NCBI GenBank assembly: GCA_009873655.1
Contig: WAIB01000021.1
Location: 1 to 43,743, forward strand
Direction of reading: 5' to 3'
DNA: 43,743 nucleotides
Source of the DNA: Nitrospinota bacterium
Lineage (GTDB): Bacteria > Nitrospinota > Nitrospinia > Nitrospinales > VA-1
Every line of letters begins with the position of its first letter. The stretch's first letter is position 1. Under the pieces are notes generated by a model. That model was not told where the DNA came from and did not search any database. It was given only the letters and a program-made list of their open reading frames with translations. This document shows positions 36,232-43,743 of the stretch, one piece after another. Both the position numbers and the translations under genes were made by a program.

Positions 36232-36813
36232 GTGCCTAAAATCAAATTACGTGCAAAGGACAAGGTGATTTATGACAAAATTACCGAAGCCTACGAAAAA
36301 ACAGAAATTGTCCAAAGACAAAGGGAACTGGCAGCCGGGCGCTGGGACTTTGTGGTTTTTGGGCACGCAGGTAAAAACCAAACCGTTTTCAGGGAAGGAT
36401 TCGCAGAACACGCATCCATTAAACGCGCACCCATTTATATTGCCTCCCTGGCCCAGTCGGGGTTGACCGACGTCAATGGCATTCCCATAGAAGAATTTAT
36501 TGAGGAAGATATTCCCGAAAAATATCAAGGGCTGGAAATCATTCAGGTAGATCCTTTAAGACCGCTCACAATAATAAAAAAGGAAACCTATTCAGGAAAA
36601 AATGGTGAGGACAAAGTTTGCGCTGAATATGAAGAAGCAAATATTGCTTTAATTCGTTCGCCTCATGAGACAGATTGGATGATTTCCGTCATGAGGTATT
36701 TAAACGAATGTGACCAGAATTTTCCCGATCCCGTACAGCAGGCCTTTTCCCGCCGATCCTCAAATCTTTTTTCATTGAGACAAACAGGGCCTTCTTCCCG
36801 AAGATTGAATTGA
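36232..36813 (+). CDS. cytosolic protein of unknown function
   Basis: 193 residues from a GTG at 36232 with GGAG six bases upstream; a TTG at 36202 would add ten residues without a ribosome site. A good -10-like TATACT (36193-36198) lies upstream. The N terminus is basic and helical, followed by an alpha/beta part (WDFVVFGHAGKNQTVFREGF, EFIEEDIPEKYQGLEIIQV) and a basic tail. No signal, membrane segment or recognised motif. It is convergent with the GNAT gene, seven bases apart. Confidence 0.6.
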   Translation: MPKIKLRAKDKVIYDKITEAYEKTEIVQRQRELAAGRWDFVVFGHAGKNQTVFREGFAEHASIKRAPIYIASLAQSGLTDVNGIPIEEFIEEDIPEKYQGLEIIQVDPLRPLTIIKKETYSGKNGEDKVCAEYEEANIALIRSPHETDWMISVMRYLNECDQNFPDPVQQAFSRRSSNLFSLRQTGPSSRRLN

Positions 36814-36820
36814 ACTGCGC

Positions 36821-37282
36821 TCAATCCAGATTCTCTTTTTCATAAACGATATATCCCGAGTCCTCCATACCCAGGTTTTTATAGGTGTTTTTTCCTGATG
36901 GATTATTTTCCATGACGTAAAGGCGCAAGGCCTTTACTTCCGGATCGTTCCGCGCAAGGCTTTCAATATGATTGAAAAGGGCCCGAAACAACCCTTTTTT
37001 TCTATGTTCGGGCCGCACATACACACTTTGAATCCACCACATCACCCCATTTCTCCAGTCACTCCATTCATAGGTGATCATCGTTTGGCCTGCCACTTCA
37101 CCGTTTAGTTCTGCAACGAAATAATGACAATCTTCTTTCTCCAAAGCATTGGAAACACCTGCAAGAATGGTTTCGCTATTGAGCTGAAGGTTTTCTGTTT
37201 CGAGGGCCAATGCCTGATTGTTTTGAGCAAGGACCGTGATATCGGAAGCAGAAGCTTCCCTGATTATTAACTTTATTGACAT
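36821..37282 (-). CDS. GNAT-family N-acetyltransferase
   Basis: 153 residues, a single GNAT domain. The acetyl-CoA-binding motif A is VYVRPEHRKKGLFRALFNHI, preceded by the strand CHYFVAELNGEVAGQTMITYEW and followed by LRLYVMENNPSGKNTYKNLGM. The substrate is unknown. It is the third gene of an operon after the MoxR-like ATPase and the 610-residue protein, with a six-base gap, so it may modify a component of that system or simply be co-transcribed. Confidence 0.9.
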   Translation of the reverse strand: MSIKLIIREASASDITVLAQNNQALALETENLQLNSETILAGVSNALEKEDCHYFVAELNGEVAGQTMITYEWSDWRNGVMWWIQSVYVRPEHRKKGLFRALFNHIESLARNDPEVKALRLYVMENNPSGKNTYKNLGMEDSGYIVYEKENLD

Positions 37283-37288
37283 GAATAT

Positions 37289-39121
37289 TTACAGTTCCTG
37301 AATAAACCTTTTGGCGTATGAGCGGATATCCTTTCCATTAAGGACATGAAATCGCCTTACCTTTTCAATGGTCTGGTTGGAGAAACGTTTGAGCGGAAGA
37401 TGAATGATTTTTTTGCCATAGCGGCGGGCCAGGCGGCGCCATGTTAATTGTGGAGAACAGGCGGAAACCACCGTCACATGCTTTTCCCGGGAATGGAAAA
37501 AGGCCCCTTCCAAAAGTTTTTCTTCTAAAGTTTGAGACATCCCCAATCGGGGATCCTTCCAGATGTCCAGGATAGGGCGGGGTGGAAAAAGCATCATGCA
37601 GCCTCCATAGGTAGCCTGACCAATTCCAGGTCCAATCAAATTTTCCATATATTCTGTTGCGTAAAAGCATAGAGTGGATTCTTCTTTATGTTCCGCGTAC
37701 CAGGTCTGCCGCCAGTTATATTTATTTGGATCGGGTTCGGAATCGAAAAGAAAAACGATGATTTCTACTTCACCCCGAGAGGGGGGAATTTCTTTAACGT
37801 AAATATCGCCCGTGTACCAATGTCTGAGGGTGTCGCGAATGTCGATTCCATCTTTGACGGATGAAGTGAATTTTTCCGTTCTTGCGAGATCATGACTGAG
37901 AAGCAGACGGGTCTGTTCGCGGACATGAGTATTCAGATTTTCTATTTTTTCATCCTCCGGGGGCCAGGAACATTGTCCATAGGGATCCCATTTATGTTTC
38001 CAGTTTTCTTTCTGCTGTAAATCAGGCTCGGGTTTTAAATTCAAGGATCGCCATTCGAATTGAGTCTCCAGTAATCTGTTTTTCATGCGGGTTGGTGAGG
38101 CATCTTCTGTATCCAGCATTCCCTGGTCTATACCCAGTGACATGGAACTGATATCAGTTTCTGATTCTTCGAATGGGTAATCCCGGGCCGCTTCGAGAAC
38201 AGCGATGGCAAAGGGGTCACCGCCAAACTGTTTGGCGGAATTGACCAGGGTATATAAGTCCGGTAATAACCGGGATTCCATCAAGGTGAGATTTCTCACA
38301 TATTGCAGGAGAATCTGGAATGTTTGTGAAGTCAGGTTATGAAACCGGATTTTATGTTTTTTCAGGAACAGGTCGCGGGCCCTGAGTAAAATTTCTTTAA
38401 CACCGTCAATGGGTGCGGTGCTGTCGGTCCGCATTTGCTGGCGTCTTTTTTCATAAAGATAGGTAACATAAGGAAATTCACTCAAAGCAAAAAAAAGTGT
38501 ATTTTTATGGACACGATTTAAAATGGGCAGCCCGGAACTGACTGCGGGCTTTTTATATTTCCTGCGTTCATCGAAAGCCGCTTTTACCCAGGGCCAGTCC
38601 AATACTGAGCAAAGAAATAAAATTTTGGAAAATTCCAGTTCAAGGCAGTGCAGCTGATACGCCATCCAACAGGCGCGCCAGTAATGCTGCGATTCAATTT
38701 TGGGAGGCTTCAAGGTTAAAAGTAAACTGCTGGATAATTTTTCATAGGAAACCTTTTGCAACGAAAAAGTATCAGGAAAATTCACATGCCGGGTTTCATA
38801 ATTGTCAGTACTCCAATCAATAAAACGACGTATAATCCCTTCCTGTTTTGCCACTCGCAACCCTGAGATGAAGGGTTGACTGGGATCAATCGGGACATAA
38901 TTTATTTCTCCTCCTTCCTCCTGTTGGGTGCTGAGTGTGATTTGCGGGAGGAGGTCAATCCCCTTTTCAACGGAATTTTGAAATTCGGGGGGCAGGGCTA
39001 TGGCGAGGCAGTCGAGTTTTTCTGTCAAAATTCGGTTCCTGATTTCTCTTGCAAAACTGCCGCTACCATGGACTACGGGTAGAAAATGAATACGGTCACT
39101 AAGTTTGAAAATTTTATCCAT
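37289..39121 (-). CDS. 610-residue partner of a MoxR-type ATPase (possible DUF5682-like and degenerate vWA parts)
   Basis: I do not recognise a named full-length family. The N terminus (about 10-110) resembles the DUF5682/TraB-like start: RIHFLPVVHGSGSFAREI, then LDCLAIALPPEFQ, then a YVPIDPSQPF stretch. The centre (about 150-330) is helical. Near residue 425 the sequence DGIDIRDTLRHWYTGDIY is followed by a hydrophobic strand VEIIVFLFDSEPD at 452-464, at the place where von Willebrand A partners of MoxR ATPases have a MIDAS DxSxS; here it reads DSEPD, so metal binding is doubtful. ENLIGPGIGQATYGGCMMLF is a striking conserved-looking loop. The AAA+ gene ends eight bases upstream. Cytoplasmic; no signal. 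Confidence 0.6.
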   Translation of the reverse strand: MDKIFKLSDRIHFLPVVHGSGSFAREIRNRILTEKLDCLAIALPPEFQNSVEKGIDLLPQITLSTQQEEGGEINYVPIDPSQPFISGLRVAKQEGIIRRFIDWSTDNYETRHVNFPDTFSLQKVSYEKLSSSLLLTLKPPKIESQHYWRACWMAYQLHCLELEFSKILFLCSVLDWPWVKAAFDERRKYKKPAVSSGLPILNRVHKNTLFFALSEFPYVTYLYEKRRQQMRTDSTAPIDGVKEILLRARDLFLKKHKIRFHNLTSQTFQILLQYVRNLTLMESRLLPDLYTLVNSAKQFGGDPFAIAVLEAARDYPFEESETDISSMSLGIDQGMLDTEDASPTRMKNRLLETQFEWRSLNLKPEPDLQQKENWKHKWDPYGQCSWPPEDEKIENLNTHVREQTRLLLSHDLARTEKFTSSVKDGIDIRDTLRHWYTGDIYVKEIPPSRGEVEIIVFLFDSEPDPNKYNWRQTWYAEHKEESTLCFYATEYMENLIGPGIGQATYGGCMMLFPPRPILDIWKDPRLGMSQTLEEKLLEGAFFHSREKHVTVVSACSPQLTWRRLARRYGKKIIHLPLKRFSNQTIEKVRRFHVLNGKDIRSYAKRFIQEL

Positions 39122-39129
39122 ATTACAGG

Positions 39130-40083
39130 CTAGGTATCGCTATCCGGATGCAGGGGATTATCATCGTTGAAGAAAAAGTCTCCCAGTCCCATAGGCAGGT
39201 GTTTATCCTGCAGCGACCTGCGGTTTTTAGCAGCCAGGCTGTCTAAATCCATCGCGTCTTCCCCCAAAACCTTGCTGACAGACTCTTTCCAGACTTCATC
39301 CTTTGACAGGGGGTGGTCTTTTTCCTGGCTCAGGCGTTTTAGCGCATATTGCAGGATATGAATACCATCTCTGGGAGAAAACTCTAAATCCAACTGGTGA
39401 GATTTCTGCAAAAAATCTACCGTCATCTTCAGCAAGTCTTCTTCAGAGAAGGGAAGGTGATAACGGAGTATTTCCAATTCATCTTCGTAACCGGGCATGC
39501 ACATGTTCAAGGTGGGTTGTAACCTTGACAGGATGTAGTCAGGAATTTCAAAAGTAGACTCATCATTATTCATGGTGACACACGCCCGAAAATCTTTATG
39601 AGCATGAATTTGTATGCCCGCGATGATGGATTCCACATACCTTCGGTGGTCCAGCAACGGTGCAAGGGAAGCCCAGCTCTTTTCATTCATACGGTTCCCT
39701 TCATCTAGAATACAGATTCCCCCTGTAATCATAGCGCAAACAAGGGGAGAAGCATGATAGGAGATGGAACCTTTTTCTGAAAGAACAGGGGTCACCAGCA
39801 AATCTTCCGGGCGGGTGTCGCTGGTGCATTGAAAAATATATAAAGGTTGCTTGCGTTGTTGAGCCGCGACCATGGCCAAAGTGGTTTTCCCTGTTCCCGG
39901 CATTCCAGTTATTCTTGGTGAAAGCGGATAGTCCTTTTCAGAAACGACCATCCAGCAGGCATGAATCTGCTTTAGGATCTCATCCTGTCCGATCCAGGTT
40001 GGCTGTGTTGTGTCCGGTTTACTCAAATTCAACGTGACACCATCAATGACTTTGGTTTCTTTTGAAATATTTTCTTTATTCAA
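39130..40083 (-). CDS. MoxR-type AAA+ ATPase
   Basis: 317 residues. Walker [10 protein letters not shown] (60-68), Walker [13 protein letters not shown] with Asp127-Glu128, sensor 1 [10 protein letters not shown], and an Arg at SRLQPT (Arg187) suited to the trans-acting finger. [23 protein letters not shown] is typical of MoxR/RavA ATPases, which remodel a protein partner, usually a vWA protein encoded next door. The start is TTG at 40083, supported by AGGA seven bases ahead. First gene of an operon with the 610-residue protein and a GNAT enzyme. Confidence 0.9.
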   Translation of the reverse strand: MNKENISKETKVIDGVTLNLSKPDTTQPTWIGQDEILKQIHACWMVVSEKDYPLSPRITGMPGTGKTTLAMVAAQQRKQPLYIFQCTSDTRPEDLLVTPVLSEKGSISYHASPLVCAMITGGICILDEGNRMNEKSWASLAPLLDHRRYVESIIAGIQIHAHKDFRACVTMNNDESTFEIPDYILSRLQPTLNMCMPGYEDELEILRYHLPFSEEDLLKMTVDFLQKSHQLDLEFSPRDGIHILQYALKRLSQEKDHPLSKDEVWKESVSKVLGEDAMDLDSLAAKNRRSLQDKHLPMGLGDFFFNDDNPLHPDSDT

Positions 40084-40114
40084 TTTGGTATTCCTGGCTA
40101 TTTATAATTTGAAA

Positions 40115-40144
40115 AGAATACTTTTAGGCAGTAGTTGATGTCAA
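40115..40144 (-). promoter_or_regulatory. candidate promoter of the MoxR ATPase operon
   Basis: On the minus strand a perfect TTGACA (40144-40139), an 18-base spacer and TATTCT (40120-40115), about 32 bases before the TTG start at 40083. The -10 matches 4 of 6 bases. Good position; pattern match only. Confidence 0.5.
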
Positions 40145-40208
40145 GTTGAGCGGCAATAACAGGATGCCTTGACCATCCAGACCGTCTCTTCTTGCAACCC
40201 TGCAGAAA

Positions 40209-40217
40209 TGTTATAAT
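40209..40217 (+). promoter_or_regulatory. extended -10 promoter for the 56-residue membrane protein
   Basis: TGTTATAAT: a perfect TATAAT (40212-40217) with the TGn extension, 29 bases before the GTG start. A -35 is weak (TTGCAA, 40192-40197, 14 bases away), as is common for extended -10 promoters. Confidence 0.5.
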
Positions 40218-40246
40218 ATTTCTTTTATTTCAGGGAGAAAAGTTAC

Positions 40247-40417
40247 GTGGAAAATTTGTTTCTTATACTGGGGGGATTATTTGCAATAGGCATGATGGTT
40301 CTGATGGTTAAATATGCAAAATTCATTCATACCCAACCAAAAGTTGAAGCCGAACGAAAAAAAATGAACGATGAAGGACTTTCCAATTCGGAGGAAAACC
40401 CCAACAGCAACTCATAA
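40247..40417 (+). CDS. 56-residue single-span membrane protein
   Basis: A short gene starting at GTG 40247, ending at TAA 40415-40417. AGGGAGA lies about nine bases ahead and an extended -10 promoter further up, which together argue that it is real. The N terminus is a transmembrane helix (NLFLILGGLFAIGMMVLMV), followed by a basic/acidic cytoplasmic tail rich in Asn and Glu. No family is recognised. It ends 20 bases before the FAD oxidase gene, with which it may be co-transcribed. Confidence 0.65.
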   Translation: MENLFLILGGLFAIGMMVLMVKYAKFIHTQPKVEAERKKMNDEGLSNSEENPNSNS

Positions 40418-40437
40418 TCAAACCCGATTGCCTTCGT

Positions 40438-41850
40438 ATGATTCGAAAAACAAGTAAGGAAACCATAGCCCCTTATTTAAGGGATGCTTCCAATTATTCC
40501 GGCGGCGTGGCGGAAGAGGTGCTGATTCCCGAAAACCCGGAGGAACTCACCGAAGTTTTAAAAAACGATTCCAGGCCTGTTACCATTGCGGGAGCAGGAA
40601 CGGGTTTAACTGCTTCCAGGATTCCCTCCGGGGGAATCATCATTTCCCTGGAAAAGTTTAATGAAATGGAGTCACCTGAGAATGGGGAAGTATGGGTTGG
40701 CCCTGCCTTAACCCTGACTGAATTACAAGAATCTCTGAATCATTCTGACTGGTTTTATCCCCCTAATCCCACAGAAACCAATGCATCCATTGGGGGAACA
40801 CTGGCTACCAATGCTTCCGGATCCAGAAGTTTTAAATTTGGTGTAACCCGTGATTTTGTCCATGCCGCAGAATGTGTCCTTTCCGATGGAAGGAAGGTGC
40901 TGATAAAGCGCGGGCATAAAATATCGGAGCCTCTTTGCATGGACGATGGAAGTCAGGTCAGGTTTCCGGAAATTACCTATACAAGCCCGAAATGTAAGAA
41001 TACAGCCGGGTATTATGTGCAACCTGAAATGGATTGGTTGGATTTATTTATCGGCTCAGATGGAACCCTGGGAATTTTTACAAAGATTTGTCTGAAACTG
41101 ATACCTCAACCTGCAGCATTTTTAAGCGGGGTATTGTTTTTTGGAGAAGAGAAATTTTGTTGGGACCTTACTACAGCAATAAAATCGCAATCTTTTGTTT
41201 CTCCCTGCTCCCTTGAATATTTTGACCGGTATTCGTTAGAAGTATTAAGAGAAAAATACCCCAATATTCCCTCACAGGCAAAAGCGGCCTTGTTTTTTGA
41301 GGAGGATGTAGAAAAACAGGAAATGTACGATGCCAAACTGGAAAACTGGTTCAATTTTTTAGAAGACAAAAATATTCTTTTAGATGAATCCTGGTTCTCC
41401 CAAAATGAAAAAGACAATAAGACCTTTCACGAATTCAGGCATGAAATACCCATTTTGATAAATGAAAAAAACTCGCGAGCCGGAAGGGAGAAAATTGGCA
41501 CGGACATGGCTGTGTCTGACAACTTTTTTATTGAAATGATGGAGTTTTATGAGAAGACACTTTCCCAATCCCAGATTCCCTATGTCATTTTTGGTCATTT
41601 GGGCGACAACCACCTGCATATAAACCTTCTTCCAAAACCCGATCAGCTTCCGCTTGCCGGTTCTGTTTATGATGAAATTGCCCAAAAAATTATATCCTGG
41701 AAAGGAACGGTATCCGCTGAGCATGGAATCGGCAAAAAAAAGAGGAAATATTTATATGAAATGGTGGGTCAAAAAAACATTGATGAATTAAAAAAAATAA
41801 AGAGTGTTCTGGACCCAAAGGGAAGATTGGGTAAAGGAAACCTGTTTTAA
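40438..41850 (+). CDS. FAD-linked oxidase (GlcD / D-lactate dehydrogenase type)
   Basis: 470 residues. N-terminal PCMH-type FAD domain: VTIAGAGTGLTASRIPSGG and NPTETNASIGGTLATNASG; C-terminal FAD-oxidase domain with the metal/substrate histidines in FGHLGDNHLHINLLP and the final SAEHGIGKKKRKYL. Family members oxidise D-2-hydroxy acids such as glycolate or D-lactate to 2-oxo acids. No GlcE or iron-sulphur GlcF partner follows, so a single-subunit enzyme of D-lactate dehydrogenase type is more likely; the substrate is not determined. No signal peptide. Confidence 0.92.
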   Translation: MIRKTSKETIAPYLRDASNYSGGVAEEVLIPENPEELTEVLKNDSRPVTIAGAGTGLTASRIPSGGIIISLEKFNEMESPENGEVWVGPALTLTELQESLNHSDWFYPPNPTETNASIGGTLATNASGSRSFKFGVTRDFVHAAECVLSDGRKVLIKRGHKISEPLCMDDGSQVRFPEITYTSPKCKNTAGYYVQPEMDWLDLFIGSDGTLGIFTKICLKLIPQPAAFLSGVLFFGEEKFCWDLTTAIKSQSFVSPCSLEYFDRYSLEVLREKYPNIPSQAKAALFFEEDVEKQEMYDAKLENWFNFLEDKNILLDESWFSQNEKDNKTFHEFRHEIPILINEKNSRAGREKIGTDMAVSDNFFIEMMEFYEKTLSQSQIPYVIFGHLGDNHLHINLLPKPDQLPLAGSVYDEIAQKIISWKGTVSAEHGIGKKKRKYLYEMVGQKNIDELKKIKSVLDPKGRLGKGNLF

Positions 41851-41872
41851 CCTGCCTGATTTTCCTAATCGG

Positions 41873-41902
41873 TTGACAGCTTTATGTTAGAAAGAGTAAA
41901 CT
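41873..41902 (+). promoter_or_regulatory. candidate promoter of the HNH gene
   Basis: A perfect TTGACA (41873-41878), an 18-base spacer and TAAACT (41897-41902, 4 of 6). It lies just after the FAD oxidase gene and 38-68 bases before the possible HNH start codons. Confidence 0.4.
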
Positions 41903-41970
41903 TTGCAGAATTATGCGTAATTGGTGAAATGAATTAATTCATGCAGTTCAACCTTAAAGGGTTTGGAATT

Positions 41971-42513
41971 ATGCTGGATTCATTTAAAAGCCTGGTGCTA
42001 AATTATTCCTATGAACCCCTGCAGTTTTGCAGTGCTCGCCATGCACTGATCATGGTATTTGGGGGTCGTGCTGAAGAACTGGACAACTCGGACTATTGTG
42101 TGCGCACCCCTTCGGCCAGTTTTCCCATTCCCACTGTGATCCGTGTCCTGAAAATGGTTCACCGTAATCGAAAGAACGGAATAGCCTTCAGCAAGAAAAA
42201 CATTTTACGGCGCGACGATTATACCTGTCAGTATTGCGGTTCCTCCAATCATCCTTTGACGGTTGACCATGTCATGCCCAAATCAAGAGGCGGCAAGACA
42301 AATTGGACAAATGTTGTCGTCGCTTGCAAAAGTTGCAATTTGAAAAAGGGAAATCGGACCCCGTTTGAAATAAACATGACGCTGAAACGGAAACCCACTA
42401 AACCAGATTACCAGTTTATTCCGTTTGTCATACCCCCGTGCCCGGATTCTCATCTTGAAACCTGGCAGAAATACCTTCCCAAAAAAATCCTGGCAAAATC
42501 TTCAAGCTTTTAG
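41971..42513 (+). CDS. HNH endonuclease-domain protein
   Basis: About 180 residues from ATG 41971 (MLDSFKSLVLNYSYEPL, the normal family start); an ATG at 41941 would add ten. The HNH core is complete: zinc pair CQYCG, then LTVDHVMPKSRGG with the catalytic His, NWTNVVVACKSCN and KKGNRTP. This is the widespread stand-alone bacterial HNH family whose N-terminal part (SARHALIMVFGGRAEEL) is conserved with it; the biological role is unknown, with a DNA repair or defence role possible. No methyltransferase or restriction partner lies nearby. Confidence 0.92.
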   Translation: MLDSFKSLVLNYSYEPLQFCSARHALIMVFGGRAEELDNSDYCVRTPSASFPIPTVIRVLKMVHRNRKNGIAFSKKNILRRDDYTCQYCGSSNHPLTVDHVMPKSRGGKTNWTNVVVACKSCNLKKGNRTPFEINMTLKRKPTKPDYQFIPFVIPPCPDSHLETWQKYLPKKILAKSSSF

Positions 42514-42588
42514 CATCCTTAAATTGTTATTATGTTAAGGTTGTAACTGGTACTGAATCAATTTCCACACCTCGATCAAGCAGGGAAC

Positions 42589-43743
42589 ATGGAACCAAAA
42601 TCACTAGTCCAGATTATTTCTGAGGAAGAGTTCCTTCATATTGTTCAGGAACCTTCAGAGCTCTTTTTTCTGGTTAGCAATGACTTTGAAAAAATTGTTG
42701 AAAGGAACAAGGGTGTTTCCCGAAAAATTTATTCAAGGTTAATGCAGGAATCGGAATATCTGGAAAGTGTTTTAGATGAACATGGTGCTCGCGAGAATAA
42801 GGCCTGGTCTTTCTTTTCTGAATATATCGCGAGTATTCGAAACCTGGCAATCGCAGCTTTTTATATCAAGCATATCCTCGACCGGTACCCCTATTACAAA
42901 CTGAAAGAGCCAAAAGAAATAGATATGGATTTTCATTCCGCCGCGAACCATTCCCTGGAGTTTATAAACAAATCAATACTGAATTTAAAGGGAGAGGTTA
43001 TTAGAACAGGCAAGGCCAACGGATTGGTTTGTATTGTTGATAAAGGTTCCGATGACGAGTTTTTCAAGATCGAATCAAACAAGCGGCTACCCAAAAATAT
43101 TCTCGATGACGAAGTAAAGGAAGAAAGAGAACGGGTAATTGATCTTTGCCAGAAATATCGGAAAATTGCCAAATTGATTCAAGAAACAAAAATAGAAAAA
43201 TCAGATGATGTTAAAACTTTCAGGGCTTTTATTCCCTCCCGGCTTGATGAAAAGATTGTCAGGATGTATAAGGAGCATATCCACAGTGTGCAGTCGGAAT
43301 ATGACACCTATGTGAAAAATACTTCTCTTGAAAAAGAAGTTGAAGAATTAGGAAATTTCAGGGGTTATGTTTCCATGCCCCTGCATCTGCTTGAAGTAAT
43401 GCTTTGGCTTTGCCATTTTTATGAAAGACATGAAGATGATATTCGTCATGGAGAAAGCAAACAAAGCATTTCAAGGATGGTCAACAAGGATGAACTTCTT
43501 GGGCATGTTGTGAATTTCGGTTTTCACTTCAGCAAACATTTTTTGCGTGAAGGAGATAAAATTGCAATCGCAATTCTCGGAAGAATAATTGAAAATACAC
43601 GTGCAGTAGTGAACATTCCACAACCCCTCGGTTTCCATGCTCGACCCTCAACTTATATATCCCTCATTGCCCGTCAGCATGACGGGGAACTTTATATGCT
43701 GATTGATGGTGAAAAGTATAATGCAAAATCCGCGGATTTTGCA
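42589..43743 (+). CDS. large protein with C-terminal HPr-like domain (3' end outside window)
   Basis: An open frame of 385 codons from the ATG at 42589 (AGGGA just ahead) to the right edge. The first 340 or so residues are mainly helical and charged, without signal or membrane segments, and I do not recognise the fold. From about residue 343 the sequence turns into an HPr phosphocarrier domain: IPQPLGFHARPSTYISLIA matches the GLHARP active site, with His350 as the phosphorylatable residue, followed by LYMLIDGEKYNAKSA. Ordinary HPr is a free protein of about 85 residues, so this is a fusion. The domain is cut off, so the Ser46-like regulatory site and the end cannot be judged. Confidence 0.75.
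   Translation, partial: MEPKSLVQIISEEEFLHIVQEPSELFFLVSNDFEKIVERNKGVSRKIYSRLMQESEYLESVLDEHGARENKAWSFFSEYIASIRNLAIAAFYIKHILDRYPYYKLKEPKEIDMDFHSAANHSLEFINKSILNLKGEVIRTGKANGLVCIVDKGSDDEFFKIESNKRLPKNILDDEVKEERERVIDLCQKYRKIAKLIQETKIEKSDDVKTFRAFIPSRLDEKIVRMYKEHIHSVQSEYDTYVKNTSLEKEVEELGNFRGYVSMPLHLLEVMLWLCHFYERHEDDIRHGESKQSISRMVNKDELLGHVVNFGFHFSKHFLREGDKIAIAILGRIIENTRAVVNIPQPLGFHARPSTYISLIARQHDGELYMLIDGEKYNAKSADFA

Noticed and set aside
40723-41022. Antisense frame in the FAD oxidase gene
   Set aside because: It is a shadow of a well-supported gene on the other strand.
42517-42540. CCTTAA/TTAAGG inverted repeat after the HNH gene
   Set aside because: The loop is 12 bases and the stem only 6 AT-rich pairs, with no T run; too weak for a terminator call.
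1-43743. tRNA, rRNA, CRISPR or insertion sequence
   Set aside because: I looked for tRNA T-arm patterns in non-coding stretches, spaced direct repeats and transposase motifs and found none.

Overview
This window comes from a Gram-negative bacterium with moderate-to-low GC by eye. Several predicted lipoproteins carry lipoboxes without Asp at +2, which suggests an outer membrane. Gene density is high, spacing is short, and there is no sign of phage, insertion sequence, CRISPR or tRNA. The mix of genes (cytochrome c-FTR1 fusion, GAF/HD-GYP regulator, MoxR-type ATPase operon, many lineage-specific small proteins) would fit a marine Nitrospinota- or Deltaproteobacteria-like genome. That placement is inference; no marker gene was compared.

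Layout. 1-690: 3' end of acetyl-CoA synthetase, then two back-to-back hairpins. 0.9-4.4 kb: a large TPR lipoprotein (minus strand) divergent from a SUMF1-like lipoprotein that lacks the formylglycine-generating cysteines. 4.4-9.7 kb, minus strand: Fur-family regulator, HisS, class I fructose-1,6-bisphosphatase and the GTPase TypA/BipA. 9.95-17.8 kb, plus strand: XerD-like recombinase, then a classical fatty-acid/phospholipid block yceD-rpmF-plsX-fabH-fabD-fabG-acpP-fabF-rnc. 17.9-20.1 kb: pentapeptide-repeat protein, cyclic-nucleotide-binding protein without output domain, small membrane protein and radical SAM protein. 20.1-24.4 kb: small proteins, including a lipoyl-fold protein without the modified lysine, the Mg2+ transporter MgtE, and a GAF/HD-GYP protein with a large insertion.

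24.6-26.3 kb, minus strand: small lipoprotein with a repeated HISG motif, a periplasmic protein of unknown function and a Rossmann-fold protein. 26.4-29 kb: EVE-domain protein, then an HMGL-type aldolase paired with a KDPG-type aldolase. 29-31 kb: cytochrome c-FTR1 iron permease with a near-consensus Fur box upstream, linking it to the Fur-family gene in this window. 31.4-36.1 kb: glycine-zipper lipoprotein, M32 carboxypeptidase, zinc-ribbon/SH3 membrane protein, ThrH and MurJ. 36.2-40.1 kb: an unknown protein convergent with a three-gene operon of MoxR-like AAA+ ATPase, a 610-residue partner and a GNAT acetyltransferase. 40.2-43.7 kb: a 56-residue membrane protein, a GlcD-type FAD oxidase, an HNH endonuclease, and the start of a large protein ending in an HPr-like domain that runs off the window.

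The best candidates for undescribed biology are the MoxR ATPase/610-residue protein pair, the large HPr-domain protein at the right edge, the non-lipoylatable lipoyl-fold protein, the HISG-repeat lipoprotein operon, and the HD-GYP domain with an extra segment of roughly 115-120 residues between its HD and GYP motifs.
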